A stretch of DNA of 57,601 nucleotides, from assembly GCA_000697055.1 (NCBI GenBank), contig JNDT01001334.1, positions 1-57,601 of the forward strand. The letters run 5' to 3'. Made by a program: the position numbers and the translations under genes. The notes under the pieces were generated by a model. It was given only the letters and a program-made list of their open reading frames with translations, was not told the DNA's origin and made no database searches. The DNA comes from Saksenaea vasiformis B4078. Its lineage: Eukaryota > Mucoromycota > Mucoromycetes > Mucorales > Saksenaeaceae. Positions 1-9,667 of the stretch are shown here, one piece after another. The number at the start of each line of letters is the position of its first letter. Position 1 is the first letter of the stretch.

Positions 1-230
1 TCAAAGTAATATCGTGCTGAAAACTGTCTTTATTGTGATCCCTATGAGGGCTATTTATACTAGTTCTAGTCTATGGCTGTTCTACAAATAATCATTGTTG
101 TGATGGATATTTAGCAAGTCCGATCCATGAAAAGGATCAAAGTGATCGTGTAACGAGATCAAAGTGATCCCTTCGGAGTAGGAGTTTGATTTTGGATTTT
201 CAGGAGTGAGATGAGTGTGTGGAATTGTCA
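1..230 (-). mobile_element. Probable LTR fragment (solo or truncated), cut by window edge
   Basis: Read on the minus strand, this stretch has an LTR-like order: it begins with TGACAATTCC at 230, contains a TATA box (RC of ctatttatac, 51-60), then a poly(A) signal (AATAAA, RC at 29-34) followed by a GT-rich tract. A 13-bp motif, gatcaaagtgatc, occurs twice (135-147 and 157-169), as expected of a U3 regulatory region. The polymerase frame to the right stops exactly at the TGA formed by the first bases of this block, which fits insertion into that gene. The other end, any target-site duplication and any internal region lie outside the window, so LTR identity is an inference from signal order. 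Confidence 0.4.
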
Positions 231-2760
231 AGATGTCGGAATTGTATTGCAGTAGGTGAGAAAGGTGTCTGTATTGCCGGGAAGAAGGTCAATTCCAACT
301 GTGTGAGTTGCGTATAGTTGGTCGGTATTGTTGAATATGTCCAGTTTTGAGATTATGTTTTGGTCATTGCGAAATGTTGAAGCATTGAGAGCATGCTTAT
401 GCTCCACATCGTTGTCTGGGTCTGAATCTTGAGCTGAAGCAGCTTGGCACCTTACACCGTAACTAGAATTGCCCACGATCTTGAATACCCAACGAACGGC
501 GGTGTGTCCTCGTTTTTCAGCCTCCAGTTTCTTCGAATACACCTTCTTGAAGTATTCATGACCCCATCACATTAATCGGAATTGATACCCGTCCAAGAGC
601 TCATACTCATATCCCAACGTTAGCCCGTAAACGAGCTCTTCAGAGAAAACCGTTATCGGTGGTGAATCTTCGGTGAACGTGGGGAATATAAACTTACCAT
701 CCTTCATAACACCGTGCAAGGGCAAACCCCTTCCATTCCTCTTCACCTTAACGCAATAAAAACCTGGGTGTATGCTCAAATAGGTCGAGACTCGGGACTT
801 CGTAATGTGTGCTAAGCTAGGTATCCATATCGGTTTGCTGAAGGGTAACATCAACGTACCAGCATGTGGGTATGATGAGTTTATGTCGTAGTAGTAGAAA
901 CACCCTGTAAAACAGCCTCTCCTAAACACTTCGCACCTCCCTCCACTGTACGACTCTTCTATGTACTTATGGGTCTGCTTCGCCAATACGTACAAAGGGG
1001 TCCTATTTTTGTTGTAATACTCCGAGTAGAAGATACGCTTACCGTACAACGAAGCCGAAGGGTGTGCTAAAGGATCAGTTCTGAAAGACTCCATACCAAT
1101 GGTTCGATACTTGAGCAAAACGTCTCTCAAGGCGATACAATCGATTTTGTTATACTCGACGTACAACGGATTCGTCAACCATTCTTCTTTACTCACATTC
1201 AGGACATCAACATCAGCCATCTTCTCAGTAACACCGAACTCACGTGATAGTTTATTCAGACCCGCAGGGATCAAAGCGAATGAGTCTCGGAACTTAATCT
1301 TACAACCGTTTCTTAGTTCAACCATCACTTCGATAAAACGACCGTCCACATCGAGGATTTGCACAGGATTCGTCTTCTCGCTGTCACAACGTTTCAAGCA
1401 TTCATTCAATATGATATGGAAATCATATTTGCCACCGTTGCGCGCCCATACGGTCATATCAGTGTTTTGGTTTTCTAGCCATTCGAAGTATCGGCTAACG
1501 CAATCCTCACCTACAAAAGACTCGAAACTAGCACCGTCGCAATGACCTAAGATAATGGGTACGTGTTTATGCTTACCGTTGGGCTGAGGTTCTCAGTACG
1601 ATTCGATATCGAATGTCTTAACACTTTCCGTTTCGTCGTCTGGAATACTCTTCTTCTTAGGCGCTATTAGACGCACGTACGTTTGCTGAGATAGTTCTTC
1701 CAAACGGATTATACTGTCCTCGTCCAAATAATCATCATGCGCAACTAGGTACACATGCCCTCCGTTATAGTAATAAAGACACTTATCGATCGTTGCCGAA
1801 GGTTCGAGTGTGCATACTTCGTCTTCGCTGAAAAGAACATCGTGGTCATGCCCGAAAGCGTGAAACACCTCTTCTATATTAACTCCTCTCTTTTTGTCCC
1901 GTTTTACTTGTTTACTAACCTTGGTTTGAGCTTTCTTGAATATGTTCGTGTTCAAAGCTCGCCCGAATCTTCGGTCTTTGTAAAACGTCCATAACACATA
2001 AGAGTTTATGACGCAAAGTGTTTCAGTTCGGTACAGATCGACTAACCAGAATCCTTTCTCGAGACGTACGGGTATTCCCTCGCCTTTACCAGCACTAAAG
2101 TTTCGAGCTGTCTTACGCCTAAAATCGGTTCTGTGTCGTTCAGAAGAATATCTCAACGTTATACCCCTGATTTCCAAGGCGTCGTCGTCGTATTTTTCCA
2201 CGAGATTAACGATCTTATCGAGCAAGTCGTGTGCTCCTGAATTTATGTACCCATGAATCGTGACCAACGTAACACCGAAAAGATGAGCATCGCGAATGCC
2301 GTCCTCCTGCAACATCTCTTCGAACAAGTACGCACAATCGTACAGATGCTCAACGAAATTAGCAACTCTTTCGTAATCGATGATTAGAGGGTTTGCTGCG
2401 AAACTAGCGCTGATAAGTATCTGGCGAAAGCGGTATCTCCCGTATTTCTTTTCCTGAGTGTTAGTACCCCATTCATAACCCATCAAATGAGTGTTGAAGG
2501 TTTCAGTGCCGGTCAAAATTCTCATCATTCTTGAGACGGTTTCCCGTTCTTCGATAATCTCTTCTCCTTCTCCAGCTTCTTCCACCTCTCTCGCTTCTTC
2601 GGCTTCGTTCAAGATTCGATCGATCTCCCCAATGTCCTCGAACGTATCATCGTTAATTTCGTCATCGAGCAGTTTATCCGTCGCGATTCTTATCAAATCG
2701 TTTCGGATTGATGCGGGACAGATCACGAACTCTTCGTACGAACACGTCAAGTAACAACTC
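231..2760 (-). pseudogene. Broken family B DNA polymerase (protein-primed/Polinton or linear-plasmid type)
   Basis: One continuous minus-strand frame with two in-frame TGA codons (1593-1595 and 567-569). The first TGA directly follows the exonuclease I motif FDIESY. Downstream in the same frame are exonuclease II (NGGKYDFHII), exonuclease III (YNKIDC), the palm motif A (DINSSYPHA) and, after the second stop, motif B (KIVGNSSYG). These are hallmarks of protein-primed DNA polymerases of Polintons and kalilo-type linear plasmids. Motif C (a DTD-type metal site) is not seen: the frame ends at 228-230 where an LTR-like block begins. A roughly 380-residue acidic N-terminal region precedes the exonuclease and matches nothing I recognise. 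The missing motif C argues for a dead copy rather than a working gene with a mitochondrial-type UGA-Trp code. No Polinton capsid, integrase or protease gene is visible nearby. Confidence 0.72.
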
Positions 2761-4216
2761 AATCGATCGAACTGTGGTGAAGGGCTTTGAAGATGGGGAT
2801 GGCCTGTTCGTCTAATTGCTGGACAAGATCTTTGGCAGACCAATACCCATCTCGGTTGGCACCAGCGTAGAAGAATGTACGTGAGACCATGCCGTTGTGG
2901 CGCATGGTACCATGGCATGGACACTGGAATTCACTTACCATTATAGATAAGCCAGGTCCTTTTGGCTTGATCTGCGTTTCGCCATCAGTAAACCAACCTT
3001 TTTCCTTGTCGTCATTAGCATAAAAAATTGACTCGTCATGAGTAACCATGACATATTTCTTTTGCTGCTCCATGCCAGGTACTTCCAAGACCGGCTCTAC
3101 AATGGTATTCATGTCATCCCCGTCATAGTCATCCATCTTCTTCATCCGGTTCACCATTCTTAACGCCCAGGCCTGTCGGTACTCCACCACGTCAGATCTT
3201 TCGTGGCCATCGAAATATATTCCCTTCGTATTCTTGCGAAAACCAAAACCCCAGGCCCGCATGTAGGAACGGATTGTTCCAACAGCAACATTCGACGTGG
3301 CCTCAGGGCAATACTCGGGCGCTAACTCGTGGTCAATGTACTCTTTGAATAGAGACACGTCCCTATCCATAGGTCTTCGGCCTTTCAACCATTCGATGCA
3401 CTTCTCCTTCGCATCCTCTTGAGCAAGGAAAGAGAGGTTCTTTGCGTGCCTTCCTTGTTGTGACTGAAGTATCATACCAGTTTGCACGTACTCTTCAGCC
3501 CATTGTCGAACCATACGGGAACGGTAAGAGTTTTCACGAGCTTGTTTACCTTTCAAGCATACGTTCGCAGCATCCATGGAAGCTACACCTTTGCCCATGT
3601 CGTGATGTAGTACGTTGTACAGATAAAGCTTGACAGCGTAATAGCGCATAGCGTACGCTTTGTCACTTGCATCAGCTGGCTTGTTAAAGTCCGTCAAGTC
3701 TTGTTCCAGCGTTTGAAGCAAGGTTGCTAAGGCATCCTCGTCGAGACTGTCAACGGTGCCTGATTCATCTTCGAAATTCTCGCTGTTTCCCTCAGTGTTG
3801 TGAACGACACCAATTTGTTTATCTTCACTGCTGTCACTTTCTGCGGATGGTGTAGACGAGTGGCGTGTAGTTATTTCACTACTCCTTTCGACTGGCTTGA
3901 AGAATGAAGTAATAGGAGCGTGCTTTTTCATAGCATCCGCCTTCTCCTGTTCCAGTCTTTTCTGAGTACGCCATGCAGTCGTTATAGATGTTCCACAATA
4001 TTTCCCACGTAACGAAGACCCACTGTCTGCAGTACATGGCTGCAGAGTGTCAAACGCTGAAACCAGGGCGCGCTAAAGAGATTCCTCATCTTCTACATCG
4101 TCCACCGAGGACTGTTGAAAGGGCGTTGTTCTAATCTCGGGTATCCGAATAAATGATCCACCAGGCGAACGAGGGCGCTTTAGAAGTGCTTTTTTCTTGT
4201 TACTGATACGGGGCAT
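2761..4216 (-). pseudogene. Truncated DDE transposase (IS630/Tc1-mariner-like, fungal type)
   Basis: The frame can be read from ATG 4216 through an in-frame TAG (4073-4075); a later ATG at 3931 starts a 390-codon open stretch. The protein has a serine/acid-rich N terminus, a helix-turn-helix-like middle region (about residues 130-240 of the open part), a conserved block around GIYFDGHERSDVVEYR, and the first catalytic Asp in VMVTHDESIFYAND. The family normally continues to a second Asp and a Glu/Asp, but here the frame is lost near KALHH and the polymerase relic begins at about 2760. Two of the three catalytic acids are therefore missing and the copy is inactive. The family is recognised from many fungal genomes; its superfamily placement is less certain. 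Confidence 0.75.
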
Positions 4217-4321
4217 AGTACAGCGAAGAAGGGGCTGTCCTAGGTCTACGCGCTACCATTTATAGTAAATACGCGTTTTAAATCCCCGCTTTATTCGGTT
4301 AAATAATGTACCATAGGTTCA

Positions 4322-4360
4322 ACTTCAAGTCGCCCTGCTTAAAGTGGCCGACTTTGAAGT
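4322..4360. repeat. Imperfect inverted repeat at the outer edge of the transposase relic
   Basis: acttcaagtcg at 4322-4332 is matched in inverted orientation by cgactttgaagt at 4349-4360, with a 16-nt spacer. It lies about 105 bp upstream of the transposase start, where a terminal or subterminal inverted repeat would be expected. No partner copy was found near the truncated end at about 2760, consistent with loss of that end. Confidence 0.35.
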
Positions 4361-5379
4361 GATTCAACTTTTTTTTTCTGAAGCAACTCTCCAACTTTCG
4401 GCATGAAATCTGTAGGTAATAACTTAAAGAGCATTTCTGATGCAAAACATTCTGATTTTTGTCCATGTGTAAGACGCTGAAAATATTCGAAGTGCTGCTA
4501 CGCGCTTGCGGCTTTTAACTTGTTTGCACCCTATTGATTGATTTAAGCGCTTCTTTTATCGAAATTCAATTTTTTTACCGTTTAGATAATTTTATCCCTG
4601 AGTTTTTGTACAGATTCACTTTTTTCGCGAAATTTCGATTTTTGGTCGAAATTCTGAAAAATTTTTTTCCTTTCGAGGTTTTTCCATTCGAATTTTCCGT
4701 TGACCTTGTCATCCCCAAATAAAAAAATATAATTAAAAAAACTAGAAAAAAAATATAAAAATAGTAAAAAAAAAGATAAAAAAGAAAAGATAGAAAAAAC
4801 TAGAACAAAATAAATATAAAAAAAGTACTAAAAAAAGAGTTAGAAAAAAGTGCTAAAAAATAAATAATAGAGACAAAAACTCAAGACTATCATAGTGCGA
4901 GATCAATGATTCAAAGTCAATGTAGCTTGAATTAATTAGCAGTTTAATGTAAGTAAATTATGGTAATGCGAGTAATTGTAAATACCTAATTTCAAGTCAA
5001 ACTCAATTAATGAGAAGCTTTCTTTGTATAAAAGTGGTAGCTCCGAAATTAATGAAAAGTAACTCATTGTAAAATGATAACAGTCATTGCATTCGAAGGT
5101 CGCATGTCCAAATTACACGTAGTGCTAAAGTAATAAAGCGTTGCAAAAACGAGTTTTTCCATGTTATGACATTATTATACCATTAACGAGAAGAAAATAT
5201 AATCTTGTCCAACTCAACAGTGTAAGTATTTTAAACATATAACGCAAGTCAAGATAATTGTCAGCATATATGCTGTTGCGTGATGTTACTGCATAAGGGG
5301 GGACACAGAAGACGCGGAGTTTTTAAACGTTCATAAACTTTTGGAACGCGCAGTTTATAACGCGTTTGTTGGAACCATC
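4361..5379. other. AT-rich gene-free stretch
   Basis: A very AT-rich tract with long A-runs (densest at 4720-4880) and no ORF of coding character. It separates the mobile-element patch from securin; its right end presumably holds the securin promoter. Confidence 0.6.
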
Positions 5380-6553
5380 ATGTGGAGACCTATAAATGTC
5401 GACCAACGCGCTACAAATAAACGCACAGAAGAAAATGTTCAGGAAAATACAACAGTAGCAGGAAAAGAGGCACGACTTCGGCAAACTAATCCAGGCAAAA
5501 CCGGTTTTGCTGCACCTGGCTTAAGAGATACTGAGATCCGATCGCAAGATGCCACTCGACGATCAAAAGCGAAAGAAAATGATGCGACCATTGTAAAAGC
5601 TCCTGCTCAAAGTAGATATTTTTGAAGTTAGCAATCACATGTGCATTTACACCATCCTTCAGAGCCGTTCACGGTGTTCACTGAAAAAGATAAGCCAGCT
5701 ACACAGACTCCCACAAGACAACCTCCGCCAGTGAAACGCACCGGTTCTCGTGGTAATTGCCGCATGTTTCTTTACATAGCTTATCATTTTATCAGAGGCT
5801 ACTCTATTCTCTCCAAAGCGACCAAAGTCAGAGGTATCGCATGAAGCGAGTCAAGTCGAATATGCACCTCCTCGAGAAGAAGGTAATTCAGCGAACAATA
5901 GAAACAACAGCAACCTGAGATATACATTGCAGAGCTTTCCATGATTCCAGACTTTGGCTTTGATCTGTCTGCGTTTGACTATCGTATGGATATCGGTGCC
6001 TATACTGCAACATCCGAAGTGGGAACATCTGAAGAAGAATCTGTATCCAGAAAAGTACAGACGTTATCAGAACCATCGGCATCAGTTGACTCTCCTGAAC
6101 CAATCGAGCTCCCCCCTGAAATCGAATATGGCCCGCCAAAAGAGCAAGGTATATCGGTTGTACTATAGAAGCCTTTGGACTAATCTTTACGCGGATTTAT
6201 GTCAGAACTACCTTACCAACCGGATGTTAATACTGATCTATCAATGTTCTCACATGTGATGGATAGTAACGCGTATCATTGTGCCAGATATCTCGATGAG
6301 GAACAAAAATTATTTGAATTCGACGTGGCACTTTCTGAGGTTGATGAATCCGAAAACTCTGCTAATGATATGCTCGGTATGTTTGTTACTCAATTTGATT
6401 TGTGTCGCAATTAACAGTTCATCCAAAGACTTCGAATTCCTCGTTGCTGTCCCAGAGCTGGACCTCGGTGAACAAGATAATGATTATGAGTCACTTGTTC
6501 CCTTTAGCAACTTTTATTATGATGTAGACAATGTAGTGGACTGCTGCACCTAA
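5380..6553 (+). CDS. Securin (separase inhibitor, Pds1/Cut2-like)
   Basis: Six exons, all joined in phase 1: 5380-5611, 5663-5752, 5796-5882, 5933-6148, 6206-6376, 6429-6553 (306 aa). Securin holds separase inactive until the anaphase-promoting complex ubiquitinates it. A KEN degron sits at residues 65-67 of a basic N terminus; no clear RxxL D-box was found. Two copies of the fungal securin separase-binding signature occur: VEYAPPREEEL at about 128 and IEYGPPKEQELPYQPD at about 200, each followed by a similar D-L-S-x-F segment. The C-terminal third is acidic, as in the family. The second signature is formed only when the 57-nt intron at 6149-6205 is removed, which supports the splicing. The last intron uses an AAG acceptor (6426-6428). 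The ATG at 5380 was chosen as the first in-frame ATG; an extra 5' exon cannot be excluded. Confidence 0.8.
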
Positions 6554-6743
6554 GACATTCTCCACTTTGAAGATAACACACTGTAAATGATGAACCACTA
6601 CAAAATACCGACCACATGAAACTAGTTACTATAGCCTTATTCAAGATCCCTGAATATGTTCTTTCCATACTGATATTGACCAATAAATGTTGCATTGAAT
6701 GAAAAAAAAATGTTTGCTTATGCTAGATTACTGATGGTGCTGC

Positions 6744-8521
6744 TTAAGATATATGTTTTGCGACGACTTTTGTTTTGGGATGATTTGGACCAAAGACAAC
6801 AGCTCTGACCTTGGCTGCCTGAGCAAATGCATCGCGGGCATCCTTGCGCCATCGTTTTTCGAGAGCTACTCGTGACGCCATGCGATGCTGGTCAGCCATG
6901 GCATCGCAAAGTTCTCCAAGATTTTGCCAAAAGTCGGAGATCTCGGCCGTGTTCCTTGGAAGCTGTTGTTTCGCGTGTTCCTCTAATAAATTGATGATAG
7001 AGCGATTGATGTCAATGGCACCTTTGATATCATTTTCATGACGTAAACAGTTCATCAATGGAATGGATGCGTTTAGACGAACAGCGTTCTGTGGATGGAG
7101 ACCAGTGGAAGCCGGTTTCGCCAAAGGTTCCAATTTCTGTCGTGCACGGCGATAGTTACGTTCACGTCGAATAGCTGCCATGCCATCGCTGTAAGTCGAT
7201 TGAGCTTGTTCAAGTATTTGACGCACTGTTTCGGAAGAGGCGACATGGCCACAGCTAGCACACCGCCATTCGTTGTCCAATTTTCTTTGCCCTTGAACGA
7301 GTTCTTCCATCGAAGCCGGCGGAATAACGTACACATCTTTCTTGCACTCCATACATACAACTCCCTGCAATAAGCGGTCTACAGAGGCATCCATAGGCGT
7401 GGTGCAACGTTTACATTTACACCAAAAATGTTTAGACTGCAGCAAGTCTATCCGTCTTTCATCGCGTGGTGCATAGAGATCAATGTAACTGACCGTCAGT
7501 TCCTCATCCTGCTTGACAGGTCGGATTGTCCTGAACGCTAACTGGCCATCGGAAAGTCCAACAAAGCTCGAATTTGGGTTGCAGGCATGATTGAAAAACA
7601 TGGCTCCAACTGGAAACAGACCGAGCGCAACGTCTGTATTGCGGGACTGACTATCACCCAAACCATGTGCGTTAGCATTGATTCTATTAAAGAAAAAAAT
7701 ATAAGTTAGACAATCAAGCTATTGAGGATGTCATTTCTTTTTTTCTTCTTTTTTTACCTGCATGCCAAAGTGACCAATTCCTCCACTGGGAGACACATGG
7801 ACTCCGGCATCTCGGATAGTAACCTGTGTGCTACCAAGGAAAGAAATTACTTACTCCGTAGGGTGGAGAAAGAGGTATACTTACAAGCTTCTGTTAAGAC
7901 CTTGATGAATTCTGGAGCTGCTTTTTCTCTGTGACTGATCAGGTCATTGACACACCAGAATGGAGTAGGGCAGAAAGTGTTGCCGGTGTCTGAATTCTCT
8001 TTTTCATTGTCACGAACACGTCTCGCCAGTAACATGGTCATTAATCGTAAAAGGTCAGGGTCGGTATCCGTGGAGCAACCAATGGCATCTGCTTGAGCCA
8101 GCGTTGAGCAGACAAGTGTATGGAGATCATCATGTTCCAGACATTTCTTCGAACAGTAGTAAGTCTTCTTGCAGTCGGCGCATGCAAGTTTGGTCGAGAG
8201 AGTCTCAAGACAAATATGACATTGCTGATCGAGGTAGTCTGAACGAACTACAAACGCCGTTGCTCTTTCGAGACAGACAGTCGTGCCCTCCTCAAGGTCT
8301 TTTGCGGCAACAGCATGACGTCCTTTTGCCTTGGTACTCCGTAAATTGACAGGATATCCATTCAATGCTTGTTCATAGTAGGGATTCACTTCAGGCGCAC
8401 TCTTTTTCGATTTCCTTTTCTTGTTCTTTTTACTATTTTCTTGAGCAGGATTGGCAACGCTAGATGGCTCCAATTTCAAATCTGACAGCGCGTTTTGGAC
8501 TTCGATCTCTGTACCGACCAT
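6744..8521 (-). CDS. SET and MYND domain protein lysine methyltransferase (SMYD/SET5-like)
   Basis: Three exons: 7885-8521, 7758-7830, 6744-7683; 549 aa. A Lys-rich segment near residues 30-42 precedes the split SET domain. A MYND zinc finger (CHIC..CADC..YYCSKKC..C, about 101-138) interrupts the SET fold, followed by the conserved CRINANAHGLG stretch, the SET core NHACNPN (about 268), EELTVSYIDLY and a Cys-rich post-SET (CKCKRC). The C terminus is helical and TPR-like, ending near a VFGPNHPKT segment typical of SMYD C-terminal repeats. The family transfers methyl groups from S-adenosylmethionine to lysines of histones and other proteins; the substrate here is unknown. The CRINANAHG block only reads through when the second intron (7684-7757) is removed, which fixes the splice phase. 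Confidence 0.88.
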
Positions 8522-9667
8522 GATAGGGAAAAAAGAAGGAAAAGAGGATGAAAAACGTGAGTAGAATCCTCTTCTCCGAACGCCACTACCTGAGTTTTTG
8601 TCTGGTTGTCCATGACAAAAAAAAAACCGAACTAATGTGACGGGGATCCATCCTTCGAAGCATCTGTGTGGTTGCTCTTCACCAATGATTCTAAATCTAT
8701 TTTTCTCCGAATAAATATATAAAGCGCACGGCGACAACTGCTATCACACGTCCCTATTTTTCATTTCAACTCTTTGCAAAGATGGCGGTATAGCAATCCA
8801 GCTTCTCCCCTTTCCAATTCTTCCATGGCACACACTATTGGAACATTTACGTTTTGCCGAAATAAAGTTCTGGGATCGGGGTGTTGAGGACTGTAGAGAA
8901 CCGCTGTCTCAACAATGGACATACCTTACAACAGTATTGTATAACGGAACAATATTCCGATTGTCATTTCACAGTATTTCAAGTGGTATTTTGAGGATGT
9001 CAATGGGTATTTTGATACGATTGATTTTGTGGGGTGGTGCTTTGGAATCACAGGAAATTGAATTGAATCACCGCCAAGTTGTAGAAAAAAAAGTGCAGAA
9101 ACAGCCAAGCGGGGTTACCTTCCTTCGCATCGCATGTTCAGCGCCTTAAAAAAATACGAAAAAAAAAACACAGAGATGCCTGAATACGTCAACATGACAA
9201 TTATGTGACAAGTGTACTAGCAGCTACACTATAACCCGAATGTATAAGCCTTGGCTGTCACGTATTCTACTCCTACTGGAAGATAGACGGGTGCTCCCCA
9301 CGGTAGAGAGCGTCGCTGGATGTTAGTTTATGTGGGTGAAGTGATCAAGTATAGCATGGTTCCTGAACATTGACCAGTCCGGCATCATCCGGCAAAATAA
9401 AAACAAAGCAAAACTACTAGGTTTCGCTCGAAAAACATCTATGTTTCTGATGTCTATTTCTTCGTTATCAGGTAAAAATCATACAATGTTTGCAGACGAG
9501 AAACAAAACTCTCTCCAATGAGAACGATGCAAGAGGTTTTAGTCAGCCGCAGAAGTGGATACGTATGGAGGGACGAGGTATGTGACATGAGACCACGTGT
9601 TTCACATTTTGCATTTTCCGTTTGGGTTTATGCGTTGTCTTCCTTCTTGTCTTCTTTCGACGAAATC
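8522..9667. other. Divergent intergenic region between the SET/MYND and SPRY-LisH genes
   Basis: Both flanking genes are transcribed away from this 1.1 kb, so it should hold two promoters. Only short ORFs without coding character occur (for example 8838-9149), and no repeat or RNA gene was recognised. An in-frame ATG at 9518 could extend the right-hand gene, but the residues it would add look unlike protein. Confidence 0.5.

Noticed and set aside
231..4216. A functional Polinton or virus-like element
   Set aside because: The polymerase has two stops and lacks motif C, the transposase lacks two catalytic acids, and no integrase, capsid or protease gene is present.
8838..9149. 103-codon plus-strand ORF in the divergent intergenic region
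   Set aside because: No domain, no splice-compatible partner exon, and it lies in an expected promoter region.
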